Shown: one piece after another, positions 17,701 through 24,520 of the stretch
Layout of the letters: every line of letters starts with the position of its first letter
Position numbering within the stretch: position 1 is the stretch's first letter
DNA from: Allobosea lupini
GTDB lineage: Bacteria; Pseudomonadota; Alphaproteobacteria; Rhizobiales; Beijerinckiaceae
Direction: 5' to 3'
NCBI RefSeq assembly: GCF_900109525.1
Contig: NZ_FOAN01000002.1
Location: 248,001-312,000, forward strand
DNA: 64,000 nucleotides
Notes under the pieces: model-generated
Databases searched by the model: none
Seen by the model: only the letters and a program-made list of their open reading frames with translations
Told to the model about the DNA's origin: nothing
Program-made: the position numbers and the translations under genes

Positions 17701-18213
17701 CGCCCGGCCCCTGCCCCCGAGCCGGTACGGCCTGAGGTTCAGCGCGCCGAGCCGGCTCGCCGCGCCGCCGTCGAGCAGCCTGCCCCCGCCAAGTCGGGTT
17801 GGCTCTCGGACCTGCTCAGCCGCGCCTCACGCGACGACCGGGCGCCGGAAGCGGCCAAGCCGACGGCGCATAGCATCGAGAAGCTCGATTCGCTCTCGGT
17901 CGACATCGCCCGGATGATCGACCATGACGCGGCCGTCGAGCTCTGGGAGCGCTACAAGCGCGGCGAGCGCAACGTCTTCACCCGCCGGCTCTATACGCTG
18001 CAGGGCCAGCAGACCTTCGACGAGATCCGGCGCAAATACCGCCGCGACACCGAGTTCAAGGAGACGGTCGACCGCTATATCGAGGAGTTCGAGCGCCTGC
18101 TCGGCGAAGCGGCCAAGGACGACCGCGACTCGATGGTAGCGAAGACCTACCTGACCTCGGAAACCGGCAAGGTCTACACCATGCTGGCCCATGCCAGCGG
18201 GCGCTTCGAGTAA
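11764..18213 (+). CDS. GPR-like giant apolipoprotein-repeat membrane protein
   Basis: This 2149-residue protein is the largest in the window. Residues 1-105 are acidic and proline-rich. Two membrane helices follow (about 107-128 and 147-168). A very long helical region of roughly 1700 residues is built from 22-residue units (IGERGDGLVARLSE-type), including six consecutive 44-residue units at 15640-16431. A proline/alanine-rich linker then leads to a conserved-looking C-terminal domain (about 2036-2149). Size, twin N-terminal helices and apolipoprotein-like repeats match the Growth Pole Ring protein of Agrobacterium (about 2115 residues), which forms a ring at the growing pole and is needed for rod shape. 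ATG 11764 has GAGGCGG upstream; a TTG at 11632 would add 44 unlikely residues. Confidence 0.82.
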   Translation: MTRQNKLQDPTEAAMSAIEEALRLDPSKTEGQSPAEPRLPSTGENELKIELPRVESAPASADAVSEPLPAPSRPAIAPDTSRVANDDRRDSSSLVQAFAVRPSGRPYWLAVLAAFVWLGGIGFTLVSRYGSFTDGLPAGMAAWGPGQWALLAFGAGTPVVFFFVLAALYRRTQEMRLVSRAMTEVALRLAEPEVVATDSVLSLSQTIRREVAAMGDGIERAVARAGELETIVRGEIATLERAYADNEIRLRSLIDELVTQRESVVGNAERVKFAISGAHESITKDLETASRSIAEAVAEAGERVTSRLTDKGDQITLALGHAGERMVDEISGRGNDLVERLQSTSHDVSERMTAASQSVTAVLDNRAQEIAGSLERTGAVLTEGLTAGARDVTRAISETGAQVVESLASRAEAVNETLRSTGDTLAEEISQRGATVAERFEQSGRTLVDLFDTQSTSLTQRLTETGESLRTSISSEGESVTTRLAEVGRGVHMLLGKQNELVVSRIQEAGDTVHGLIASQGETLVEKLEGTVQTVDNLLREKTDSITLRFDEAGKGLHNLIGERGEELTARISAVGATVHSLFSEEASSLVTRLSDVGHEVRSTIGEQGDHLVGRLAETGQRLQEAISERGDGLVLRMAEIGQGVEHAIGERADSIVSRVADAGRSVEAMIGERGDGLVSRLSETTYEIEQTLGGRADGIVARIADASRGIESVIGERGDGLVAKLSETTEEIHRTLGDRAEGIVARVAHAGRDVESAIGERGDGLIARLSEVAREVHATIGERGDSLVARLSDVGTEVHTAIGSQRETLVTQLTDAGASVRNILIAEGEALSGRVIATGQDMQELLSGQSQALVTRVADVGRSVHGLLAERGNALIDRLAEASGTAHRQLDETGEALAAKILAASETAKSVIDDQHSGFIARLGQAGDEVGALLGTQRDAIIAGLTATGREVHSLIGEQSQSLASRLDEATKSLADAINVDGREIADRVTDAATALRGTFTTEAERASSLLAATGKDVVIALTQQGGRVNQALAANAESLLRSVDARSQALNESLASKHDALNRLFDVQGREIEATIGARLGAFEEIIVTRGGTLAAKLGHDARSFTDQVTLRLGQVEKLLGEEGQALAERIGERSQHAAETMMARTQEAAAAMETQIKIFEERSSAKSAEIATSLDGLIARIDGNLGSRASALNEALVERTVDIARVMAEGGREVTRALTAKADEIGEIVTTKSEALTQTLAEKADSINATLGGRALQIADTLDQSVARFEERVVNRLDTVSGTLDARGSQIAQTLQGTADSIAGSLGDRTEELRALFDGKGTGLITLLDERGNQIVQTLQGTADAVTGSLSARTDELRALFEGKGTGLITLLDQQGNKIVQTLDGAAASVAVSFSARTDELRALFDDKGTGLVTLLDQHGNQIAQTLQEKSDGIAAALSDRSNELRAVFDERGGGILNALGHRGSQIAQILQERSEGIATALSGRTEELRAVFDERGGDMLNTLDQHSRNLTRTLAEQSNGMSSALITRTEELRALFDERGNGVVDAIGRKGVTLANQFANLGEALVNNIETRGNSMVAGLQERSAEISQALELASGALRETIESGTNHSVEALLKTNEQLRSELGSMLGRLGEANKLMQQIVTGANKNLAAVEGSLSGRVEELQNVLSTVVQETNRTSEQVASQIATLKGYSEGTLRDTAALISRIDAQGSSMTETTQANAAALNAVAQRLEQVEARVGNVLADRKEALEHLHELISTRTDDIEQITRSFSSALDDSLSNAETRTRQLSTVLGDAAESTSSAIAQQFDSIRAASGREREATALALRAAYEEVVNEISGEFAKVTERFQSAAEDMRAMSAEIHRELESTRTELKKGVLELPRETQESTAAMRRVVADQIKALNELTEIVSRSGRSSDVARPQGERRPTTSYQQPVPVVSAASSIAVQSAPVLTEPLRASIDPTPEPARAETQAAPVRPAPAPEPVRPEVQRAEPARRAAVEQPAPAKSGWLSDLLSRASRDDRAPEAAKPTAHSIEKLDSLSVDIARMIDHDAAVELWERYKRGERNVFTRRLYTLQGQQTFDEIRRKYRRDTEFKETVDRYIEEFERLLGEAAKDDRDSMVAKTYLTSETGKVYTMLAHASGRFE
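15640..16431 (+). repeat. Six tandem 132-bp (44-residue) repeats inside the GPR-like gene
   Basis: Units start at 15640, 15772, 15904, 16036, 16168 and 16300. Each encodes a version of QIAQTLQ(x8)SL(x)xRTEELRALFDxKGTGLITLLDxxGN. Units 1-3 are closest to each other; 4-6 have diverged (FDERGG in place of FDGKGT). Each 44-residue unit is two 22-residue helices, the same periodicity as the rest of the repeat region. Confidence 0.85.
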
Positions 18214-18238
18214 GAACAGCCCTTGCGCGCAAACCAGA

Positions 18239-18266
18239 AGAGGCCGCCCGGGAGGCGGCCTCTTTT
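18239..18266 (+). terminator. Rho-independent terminator of the GPR-like gene
   Basis: A perfect 10-bp stem, AGAGGCCGCC (18239-18248) and GGCGGCCTCT (18254-18263), encloses a five-base loop and runs into TTTT. It lies 26 bases after the stop codon at 18213. Confidence 0.92.
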
Positions 18267-18592
18267 GCTTCTGCGTGCCCCCGCTCCGATGCGAGGCAAT
18301 GTCTGATCGTGTGAGCGCTCATACTGAGGAGCTATTTCGCTGCAAATTGCGTCCCGCAGGATGCTCCAGCAGGTTCCGGAGCCTCATGGGCCATCCTTCG
18401 GGACGCCGCCGACGCGGCTCCTCTGGATGGGGGCTTCCGGGCGAGATGCCATCGAGGAGACAGCACCGCCCCATCGCGCCATCGCGCCATCGCGCCATCG
18501 TCAGTTGCTGAGCCTGAAGATTGCTGTCCAGCAGGGATCGGGTGGGCGAGGTCTGCGGACGCGCTGCGCCACGATGCCGTAGGCGCAGGCCT
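18267..18592. other. Intergenic region without a recognised gene
   Basis: No supported gene lies between the terminator and the PqiC-like lipoprotein gene. The only structure seen is a short tandem array of the 8-base unit ATCGCGCC, three and a half copies at 18473-18500. Short frames here have no ribosome site and no family features. Confidence 0.6.
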
Positions 18593-19192
18593 TCAGCGCG
18601 CCCAGCGGGCGATCTGGATCAGCACCTGGGACAGTGCCTGGTCGAGGGCCTGCGCCGCCCCCGCCCCCTCGGCGCCAGCGGGAACGCGGGCCGAGAACAG
18701 CCTGGCGCGCTGGACCTTGCCGGTGCGGTCGCCGATCAGCTTGGCGGTGATCTCGACCACGGCCTGGCCGCTAGCGGCGTCGATGTTGAAGGCGCGGATA
18801 TCGGTGTTGAGCTGGAAATCGGGCACGATGCGTTCGCCCGGCCGTCCAACGGCAGCGATGCGGCTGCCGTTCTCGAAGGTCTGGATCAGGCGGGTCTGCA
18901 CCAGATTGGGCACCCGGTCGGCCCATTGTGCACCGCCGAGGAAGGAAAGCGCGCCGCTCGAATCCTTGACGATCAGCCGGTCGGAATCGAGCGCCTGCAC
19001 CGCCGTGGGCTGGGCGACGATCAACACGCCGCCACCGCCGCCGATGCGGCCGAAATCGCGTGGTGCCGAGAGGTCATAGGTCGTCGGCGCCGATCCGCCG
19101 CCGCAGCCGGCCAGCAGCAAAGAGCCTGCCGCCGCCAGAGACAGGGCGCGCAGACGACGACGAAGCAGCGAGGGCAGAATCGGCATGATCAT
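18593..19192 (-). CDS. PqiC/ABC-type transport auxiliary lipoprotein
   Basis: This 199-residue lipoprotein has an arginine-rich start, a hydrophobic signal and the lipobox LLAGC, placing the lipidated cysteine at residue 30. The mature part (TYDLSAPRDF, then VQTRLIQTFENG) resembles the ABC-type transport auxiliary lipoproteins (PqiC/YmbA type), which partner MCE proteins in moving lipids between inner and outer membranes. The start at 19192 is five bases after the mlaD stop; another in-frame ATG is at 19186. Being last in a four-gene operon with MlaE-, MlaF- and MlaD-like genes supports the role. Confidence 0.88.
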   Translation of the reverse strand: MIMPILPSLLRRRLRALSLAAAGSLLLAGCGGGSAPTTYDLSAPRDFGRIGGGGGVLIVAQPTAVQALDSDRLIVKDSSGALSFLGGAQWADRVPNLVQTRLIQTFENGSRIAAVGRPGERIVPDFQLNTDIRAFNIDAASGQAVVEITAKLIGDRTGKVQRARLFSARVPAGAEGAGAAQALDQALSQVLIQIARWAR

Positions 19193-19197
19193 ATCGG

Positions 19198-20331
19198 CTA
19201 GCGCGATCCGCTGTATTGGGGAAGCGGCGGACGGCCGCCGAAGATGAACTGCTGGGGATTGCGCTCGACATTGCGCAGGACACGGTTGAGATCCCCGAGC
19301 GTACGCTTGCCGTCGGATGCCAGCGTTTCGAGATCGCGCAGGCCGGGGCCGGTGAAGCGGTTGATGCCGACGGTGATCTCCGCAGTGCGCTTGTCGAGAT
19401 TGTCGGCCAACACCCGAATCGATTTCGCGGCATTGGCGACCTCGGCGAACGCGCCCTGCCCGTCCTGCGTATTCAGGAAGGCCTGCGCGGCCTTGAGTAC
19501 GCCCTCGACCTGATCGGCGGCGCGGTTCAGCTTGTCGGTGATCGAGGCGACGTCGCTGACCGCCTTCGACACATCCGCGCTCGATCCGCCGAGCGCAGCG
19601 GTGAACTTGTCGACGTTCTCGATGATACCGGTGATCTTCGCGCGATCGATCGAGCGGACCACCGAGGTCAGTTCCTCGCTCAGCGTTCCCAGCTTCTGCG
19701 ATAGCGGTGCGATCGTATCGGCGATCTGGCCGAAGCTCGACATCAGCTTGTCGATGTTGCCGGAATTGTCGCCGAGCGCCTGCGAGAATTTCTCGACATT
19801 GCGGACGGTGTTGGTGATCGAGCCGGCGTTTGTCTTGATCAGCCCGTCGAGATTGCCGAGCACCTCGTCGGCCTTTTTGGAAACATTGCGGACCGATTCG
19901 ATGATGTCCTGCAGCTCGGAGCGCTCCGCGACGATAGTCGGCAGCGTCTCGCCGGGCTTGGCCTGCAGCACCGGGGCATCCGGCTCGCCGCCGATCAGCT
20001 GCAGCGCGACCACGCCGGCAAGCCCCTGCGCCTCGATGCGGGCGCGCGTGTCGACCCGCAGCGGCGTGGTGTTGTCGACCTCGATCACACCGAAAATGCG
20101 GCGCGGATCGTCGGGCTGCAGGCCGATCTGCTTGACCTCGCCGACCCGCAGGCCGTTGAAGAGCACGCTGGAGCCGCGTCCCAGGCCTGTGACCGTCCCG
20201 GTGAAGATCACGCGAACGTCCTGCTTGCGGCCGCCGCCACCGCTGCCGAACCAGTAGACGAAGCCGAACATCGCCGCGATCACCGCAAGCGTGAAGAGGC
20301 CGACTAGGGCGTAGTTGGCACGGGATTCCAT
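19198..20331 (-). CDS. MlaD-type MCE-domain lipid-binding protein
   Basis: This 377-residue protein has one N-terminal membrane helix (about 8-28), then a single MCE domain (about 38-115, with TVTGLGRGSSVLFNGLRVGEV), then a long helical tail (about 130-345) that could form the hydrophobic tunnel seen in longer MCE proteins. It is much longer than E. coli MlaD (183 residues) because of the tail, as is usual in alphaproteobacteria. It would sit on the periplasmic face of the MlaE-type permease as a hexamer and shuttle phospholipid. The flanking genes for ATPase and lipoprotein are within ten bases. Confidence 0.92.
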   Translation of the reverse strand: MESRANYALVGLFTLAVIAAMFGFVYWFGSGGGGRKQDVRVIFTGTVTGLGRGSSVLFNGLRVGEVKQIGLQPDDPRRIFGVIEVDNTTPLRVDTRARIEAQGLAGVVALQLIGGEPDAPVLQAKPGETLPTIVAERSELQDIIESVRNVSKKADEVLGNLDGLIKTNAGSITNTVRNVEKFSQALGDNSGNIDKLMSSFGQIADTIAPLSQKLGTLSEELTSVVRSIDRAKITGIIENVDKFTAALGGSSADVSKAVSDVASITDKLNRAADQVEGVLKAAQAFLNTQDGQGAFAEVANAAKSIRVLADNLDKRTAEITVGINRFTGPGLRDLETLASDGKRTLGDLNRVLRNVERNPQQFIFGGRPPLPQYSGSR

Positions 20332-20340
20332 CGCGAGCGG

Positions 20341-21174
20341 TCAGGTCCTCGTTTGATCCGCGGGCAACCGGGCGCGTGCCCGCTCGCCGCCGAAATACGC
20401 CTTGAGCCAGGGATGATCGGAAGCCAGCATGGTGGCGAGCGGACCGACCGCGATGACACGCTTGTCCGCCAAGGCGGCTATCCTGTCGCAAGCTACGTAA
20501 AGACTATCGAGATCATGGGTTACCATGAACACTGTCAGGCCCAAAGTCTGCTTGAGCGTCATAATCAGCTCATCGAACTCGGCGGCACCGATCGGATCGA
20601 GGCCGGAGGTCGGCTCGTCCAGGAAAACGATCTCGGGATCGAGCGCCAGCGCCCGGGCGAGGGCCGCACGCTTGATCATACCACCGGACAGTTCGGAGGG
20701 CGTCTTGTCGGCCGCATCGGGCTTCAAGCCGACCATCTCGATCTTGAGCATGGCGAGCTCTTCCAGCAGGCCCGGCGAGAGCTGGAGATATTCGCGCATC
20801 GGTACCTGGATGTTCTGCTTGACGGTCAGCGCCGAGAACAGCGCGCCCTGCTGGAACATCACGCCGAAGCGACGCTCGAGCCGCCGCCTGCCGCGCGGAT
20901 CGAGCTTGTCGACGTTCTCGCCGAAGACCTCGATCGAGCCACGCTGCTTGCGCACGAGACCGAGGATGGTGCGGGTCAGCACCGACTTGCCCTGGCCGGA
21001 TCCCCCGACGAAGCCGAGAATTTCACCACGCATCACATCGAGATCGAGCCCGTCCATGATCACCTTATCGCCGAAGGCGACCTTCAGATCACGAACGCGA
21101 ATCACCGCCTCGGGTTCCTCACCGCCCGACGCTTGTGGTTCGCGCGGGCCGGCCTGAGAGGGTCTGTCGAGCAC
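20341..21174 (-). CDS. MlaF-type ABC transporter ATP-binding protein
   Basis: This 277-residue ATPase carries Walker A GGSGQGKS (57-64), signature LSGGMIKRAALARAL and Walker B EIVFLDEPTSGLDP, with the switch histidine in MVTHDLDSL. The GGSGQGKS form and the GGMIKR signature are typical of MlaF/Ttg2A ATPases of MCE systems. It has an N-terminal extension of about 23 residues. Translation starts at a GTG preceded by GGGGAG, 12 bases after the permease gene. Confidence 0.92.
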   Translation of the reverse strand: MLDRPSQAGPREPQASGGEEPEAVIRVRDLKVAFGDKVIMDGLDLDVMRGEILGFVGGSGQGKSVLTRTILGLVRKQRGSIEVFGENVDKLDPRGRRRLERRFGVMFQQGALFSALTVKQNIQVPMREYLQLSPGLLEELAMLKIEMVGLKPDAADKTPSELSGGMIKRAALARALALDPEIVFLDEPTSGLDPIGAAEFDELIMTLKQTLGLTVFMVTHDLDSLYVACDRIAALADKRVIAVGPLATMLASDHPWLKAYFGGERARARLPADQTRT

Positions 21175-21186
21175 GTTCAGCTCCCC

Positions 21187-22332
21187 TCACATCCTGATCG
21201 AGGCGAAGAACATCGCGAACAGCCCGTCGACCACGATCACCATGAAGATCGCCTTCACCACCGAGGCCGTCACCTGATGGCCGAGCGATTCGGCCGAGCC
21301 CTTGACCGCCAATCCCTCGATCGAGGCGATCAATCCGATCACGAATGCCATGAACGGGGCTTTGATGAGGCCGACAGCGAAATGCTGCCAGGTGATCACG
21401 GATTTCAGGCGTTCGAGATAGGTGTCGAGGCCGATGCCGCCATAGAGCCAGCTCACCAGGCCAGCGCCGATAAGCCCGGACATCGCCGAGATGAAGGTCA
21501 GGATCGGCAGCGAGATGATGAGCGCCAGGATGCGCGGCACCACCAGCACTTCGATCGGGTCGAGCCCCATCACCCTCAGCGCGTCGATCTCCTCGCGCAT
21601 CTTCATCGAGCCGATCTCGGCCGTGAAGGCGGAGCCGGAGCGGCCGGCGACCATGATCGAGGTCAGCAGTACCGAGAGCTCGCGCAAGACGAGGATGCCG
21701 GTCAAGTTGACGACGAAGGCTGTGGCGCCGAAGCGCTGGAGCTGGAAGATGCCCTGCTGCGCGACGATGCAGCCGACGAGAAACGAGATCAGGATGATGA
21801 TCGGCGCGCCGTTGAAGGCGATCAGCTCGATCTGGTTGATCAGCGAAGGCCCGCGGAAGCGCCGCGGCCCGAACAGGGCGCTGACGCAGCCCGCCATCAC
21901 CTCGCCGAGGAAGACGGCGCCACCGGCAAGGTCACGGCCGAAGCGGATGACGGCCTGGCCGATGTCGACGAGGATCGTGACGAGCCCGATCGGTCGGATC
22001 GGCGGCTCGTAGTCGGTGACATTGCGCTCGACCTCGCGCAGGAGCACCGCATGCTCCGGACGGCGGCTCACCAACTCGATGGCTACGCCCTTCGCCTCGC
22101 CTGCCTGCTTCACCTGGTCGAGCAGATAGGCGCCGAGCGTGTCGAGGCGCTCGATCTCCGATAGGTCGAGGCGCGCCTGGCGGACGCCGCCGACGCGCTC
22201 GGACAATTCGCTGGTCAGGGCTTCCAGGCGCGGCGCCCGCCCAACGCTCCAGCGACCGGCCAGAGACACAACGAGGACGCCGCCATCGTCGCGATAGACC
22301 GCCTGCGGCTCAACGTCGTCGACGACAGCCAT
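21187..22332 (-). CDS. STAS-MlaE fusion: lipid-transport permease
   Basis: This 381-residue protein joins an N-terminal STAS-like domain (about 1-100, with LDLSEIERLDTLGAYLL) to an MlaE-type permease (about 120-381, about five helices; EIGSMKMREEIDALRVMG is the conserved cytoplasmic coupling segment). In E. coli the STAS part is the separate protein MlaB, which regulates the ATPase; here both are one chain. It would form the membrane core of the phospholipid transporter with the MlaF- and MlaD-type proteins. The start at 22332 gives an intact STAS domain; upstream frame sequence lies inside the MFS region and is not used. No MlaC gene is present. Confidence 0.92.
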   Translation of the reverse strand: MAVVDDVEPQAVYRDDGGVLVVSLAGRWSVGRAPRLEALTSELSERVGGVRQARLDLSEIERLDTLGAYLLDQVKQAGEAKGVAIELVSRRPEHAVLLREVERNVTDYEPPIRPIGLVTILVDIGQAVIRFGRDLAGGAVFLGEVMAGCVSALFGPRRFRGPSLINQIELIAFNGAPIIILISFLVGCIVAQQGIFQLQRFGATAFVVNLTGILVLRELSVLLTSIMVAGRSGSAFTAEIGSMKMREEIDALRVMGLDPIEVLVVPRILALIISLPILTFISAMSGLIGAGLVSWLYGGIGLDTYLERLKSVITWQHFAVGLIKAPFMAFVIGLIASIEGLAVKGSAESLGHQVTASVVKAIFMVIVVDGLFAMFFASIRM

Positions 22333-22354
22333 GCCGGCTCGCCTGCTCCCGCGC

Positions 22355-23542
22355 TTAGATTCGGCCCCCGAGACCTGTATTGCTGCGGGAGTTGAGGAAG
22401 GCAAGGGCCGCCAAGACCAGCCCGAGCAGCGCGACCGGCACCATGGCGAGGAACACGCCCGGCCCGAACAGGCGATAGAGATAGCCGGACAGCACGGTAG
22501 CAAGCCCCATCACCAGCGCACTCACCGCGACGAGGCGCCCCTGCGCTGCCGCGCGGCGCGCCTCTGGGGACAGCGCCGACAGCGCCGCGAGCGTGCCCAG
22601 ATGCATGCAGCCGAAGGTTATGCCGTGCAGCAGCTGCAAGACAGCGGTGATGGCAAGGCCGGGATCGACGCTCATCGCCGCGAAGCGCAGGACGGCGGCG
22701 ACCGCCGCGATCGCGATCCAGCGCAGGCCGATGAGACCGCTGGCGGCAATGCTGCCCCCGACGAGGAAGACGGCGATCTCGGCAAGGACTGCAACTGCCC
22801 AGAGCCAGCCGACCGCCTCGCCGCTGAAGCCGATGCTGCGCCAGTGCAGGGAGCTGAAGGCATAGACCGCGGCATGTGTGGCGTTGACGCAAGCAGCCGC
22901 CCCGACAGCGAGCCAGAACGACACCCCGAAGCCAGCCGCAGACGCTCCTCGCGGAGCGGCCGGCGAAATCCCCGCTGGCGGCGACGGAGCCTGCAGCGCG
23001 GCAAGCGCAGCGAGCGCACTGCTCCCGGCGAGGACGAAGGGGATCAGCCAGGCGCCGTGCTGCGCGATCAGGTAGCCGCCGGCGAGATTGGAGAGCACGA
23101 AGGTCACCGAGCCCCAGAGTCTGACCCGGCCATAATCCTTCAGTGCCCCGGCCTTGACCTGCGCGGTGGTCAGGACGTCGGCAAGCGGCACCACACCCGA
23201 CAGGGCGATGGCGCTGAGCGCCGTCAGGACGGCGATCGGCAGGAGGTCCGCCTGCTGCGCCAGGGCGAAATAAGCAAGTGCTGCCAACGCATTGAGCAGC
23301 GCCAGCAGGATATTCGGGCGCAGGCGGTCACCGAGCCCCGTCACCGACGATGCCACGAAGACGCGCACCAGGATCGGAATCGCCAGCACATAGCCGATGT
23401 CGACATCGCCCAGTCCCGTGGAGGCGAGCCAGACGGGAAAGAATGGCAGATAGAAGCCCACGCCGAGGAAGTTCAGCGCGTGCATGAGCGAGAGGCGCAG
23501 AGCCAACACGCGCGAGAATCCGGTCCGGAGCGGCGGTGACAT
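22355..23542 (-). CDS. MFS transporter, phenylpropionate-permease-like
   Basis: This 395-residue protein has twelve predicted membrane helices in two halves separated by a proline/alanine-rich loop near residue 190. The GFYLPFFPVWLAS segment near the N-terminus and DYGRVRLWGSVTFVLSN around residue 140 resemble the PPP-type (HcaT-like) MFS group. The substrate is unknown and the group is poorly characterised outside E. coli HcaT. It lies 22 bases upstream of the STAS-MlaE gene on the same strand and could be co-transcribed, though it has no known role in lipid transport. Confidence 0.85.
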   Translation of the reverse strand: MSPPLRTGFSRVLALRLSLMHALNFLGVGFYLPFFPVWLASTGLGDVDIGYVLAIPILVRVFVASSVTGLGDRLRPNILLALLNALAALAYFALAQQADLLPIAVLTALSAIALSGVVPLADVLTTAQVKAGALKDYGRVRLWGSVTFVLSNLAGGYLIAQHGAWLIPFVLAGSSALAALAALQAPSPPAGISPAAPRGASAAGFGVSFWLAVGAAACVNATHAAVYAFSSLHWRSIGFSGEAVGWLWAVAVLAEIAVFLVGGSIAASGLIGLRWIAIAAVAAVLRFAAMSVDPGLAITAVLQLLHGITFGCMHLGTLAALSALSPEARRAAAQGRLVAVSALVMGLATVLSGYLYRLFGPGVFLAMVPVALLGLVLAALAFLNSRSNTGLGGRI

Positions 23543-23644
23543 GCCTTTGGCAGCGATTTCTTAAAGAATCAGCAGCAATTTTGCCGATGGGCATCTTCGG
23601 TCGGCGAAACACGATTCGACCAGCCCATGGAGTGCAGCCTGGCC

Positions 23645-24508
23645 ATGAGCGACGCGCGTTCGCTATCTCCGCTGAGCGCGGCCGACTATGACGCGATTGC
23701 CGCCGCCGTGATGGAAACGGCGCGCGGCCGCTGGTTCCTGTCTGAATATGCCAGGCGCAACCGGCAGACCGACACCGAGATGGTGCTGTCGGCGATCGCG
23801 CGCCTCGAACGGCTCTGCACGGTGCCGGTTGCGCTGCCGGAGCTGGGGCCGGAATTCTCGGAAACCGCCCGCACCATCGCCGAACTGCGCGACGATCTCG
23901 ACCCGGGCGGCGCCTCGGCCCGCCTGTCGGCCCGCATCCAGGAGACCACCGCCGGCATCATCGAGGCGGCCGAATCCATCCAGGAGATAGCCTGGACCCT
24001 GCGCGAGAGCGGCGTGGAGCCCGAGCTATGCGATCGGCTCGACCGGCGCGCGAGCGAGATCTATGGCGCGACCACCGTGATCGAGGCCGGCGCCAACCAG
24101 ATCGAGAAGGTCTCCGACACCGTCGCCATGCTCGATGCGAGCTTGCGGACCGCAGCCGAGGTCGCGGCCGAGGAATCGCAGCCGGCCGTGCCCCCCGCGC
24201 CCGCGCAACCGGCCATCATCGAGCCGATGACGGATCTCGGCGACATCGATGTGGTCGATGCCGGAACGAAGCAGCGCGTGCCGTTGAACGAGACCGGGCT
24301 GCACCAGCAGACGCAGCCCTATCGCCGGCGCAGCAGCACCCAGGTGGCCGAGGACGATATCGCCTTCGCCGATGTCGGTGCACCGCCAGAATCGATCCTG
24401 CTGCCGGACACGGCCAGTTCGGCGCGGCTCGAGCTCAGCTATTCCGAGGCCGACCTGCGGGCGATCGCCTCGCTGCCGGTCGAGGACCGACTGCATTTCT
24501 TCGGCTGA
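23645..24508 (+). CDS. CheZ-like protein with degenerate catalytic motif
   Basis: This 287-residue protein has a helical N-terminal half and a low-complexity C-terminal half. SAADYDAIAAAVMETARGRWF and LSEYARRNRQTDTEMV near the start recur in an alphaproteobacterial family sometimes annotated CheZ-like. Residues 100-160 align without gaps to my recollection of CheZ: in place of the QDxTGQ catalytic segment the protein reads IEAGAN, so the acidic residue is Glu147 and the catalytic glutamine is Asn151. It ends in LPVEDRLHFFG, a short conserved-looking tail that could bind CheY. An ATG at 23627 would add six residues. It is divergent from the MFS gene and convergent with the ABC permease gene 12 bases downstream. 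Confidence 0.6.
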   Translation: MSDARSLSPLSAADYDAIAAAVMETARGRWFLSEYARRNRQTDTEMVLSAIARLERLCTVPVALPELGPEFSETARTIAELRDDLDPGGASARLSARIQETTAGIIEAAESIQEIAWTLRESGVEPELCDRLDRRASEIYGATTVIEAGANQIEKVSDTVAMLDASLRTAAEVAAEESQPAVPPAPAQPAIIEPMTDLGDIDVVDAGTKQRVPLNETGLHQQTQPYRRRSSTQVAEDDIAFADVGAPPESILLPDTASSARLELSYSEADLRAIASLPVEDRLHFFG

Positions 24509-24520
24509 ATTCGTCCCGCC

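Noticed and set aside
18473..18500. Short tandem repeat as a CRISPR or replication-iteron candidate
   Set aside because: The unit is only 8 bases, with three and a half copies and no spacers; it is a simple-sequence repeat.
18191..18592. Several short frames after the GPR-like gene
   Set aside because: They cross the terminator or the 8-base tandem repeat and show no ribosome site or recognisable motif.
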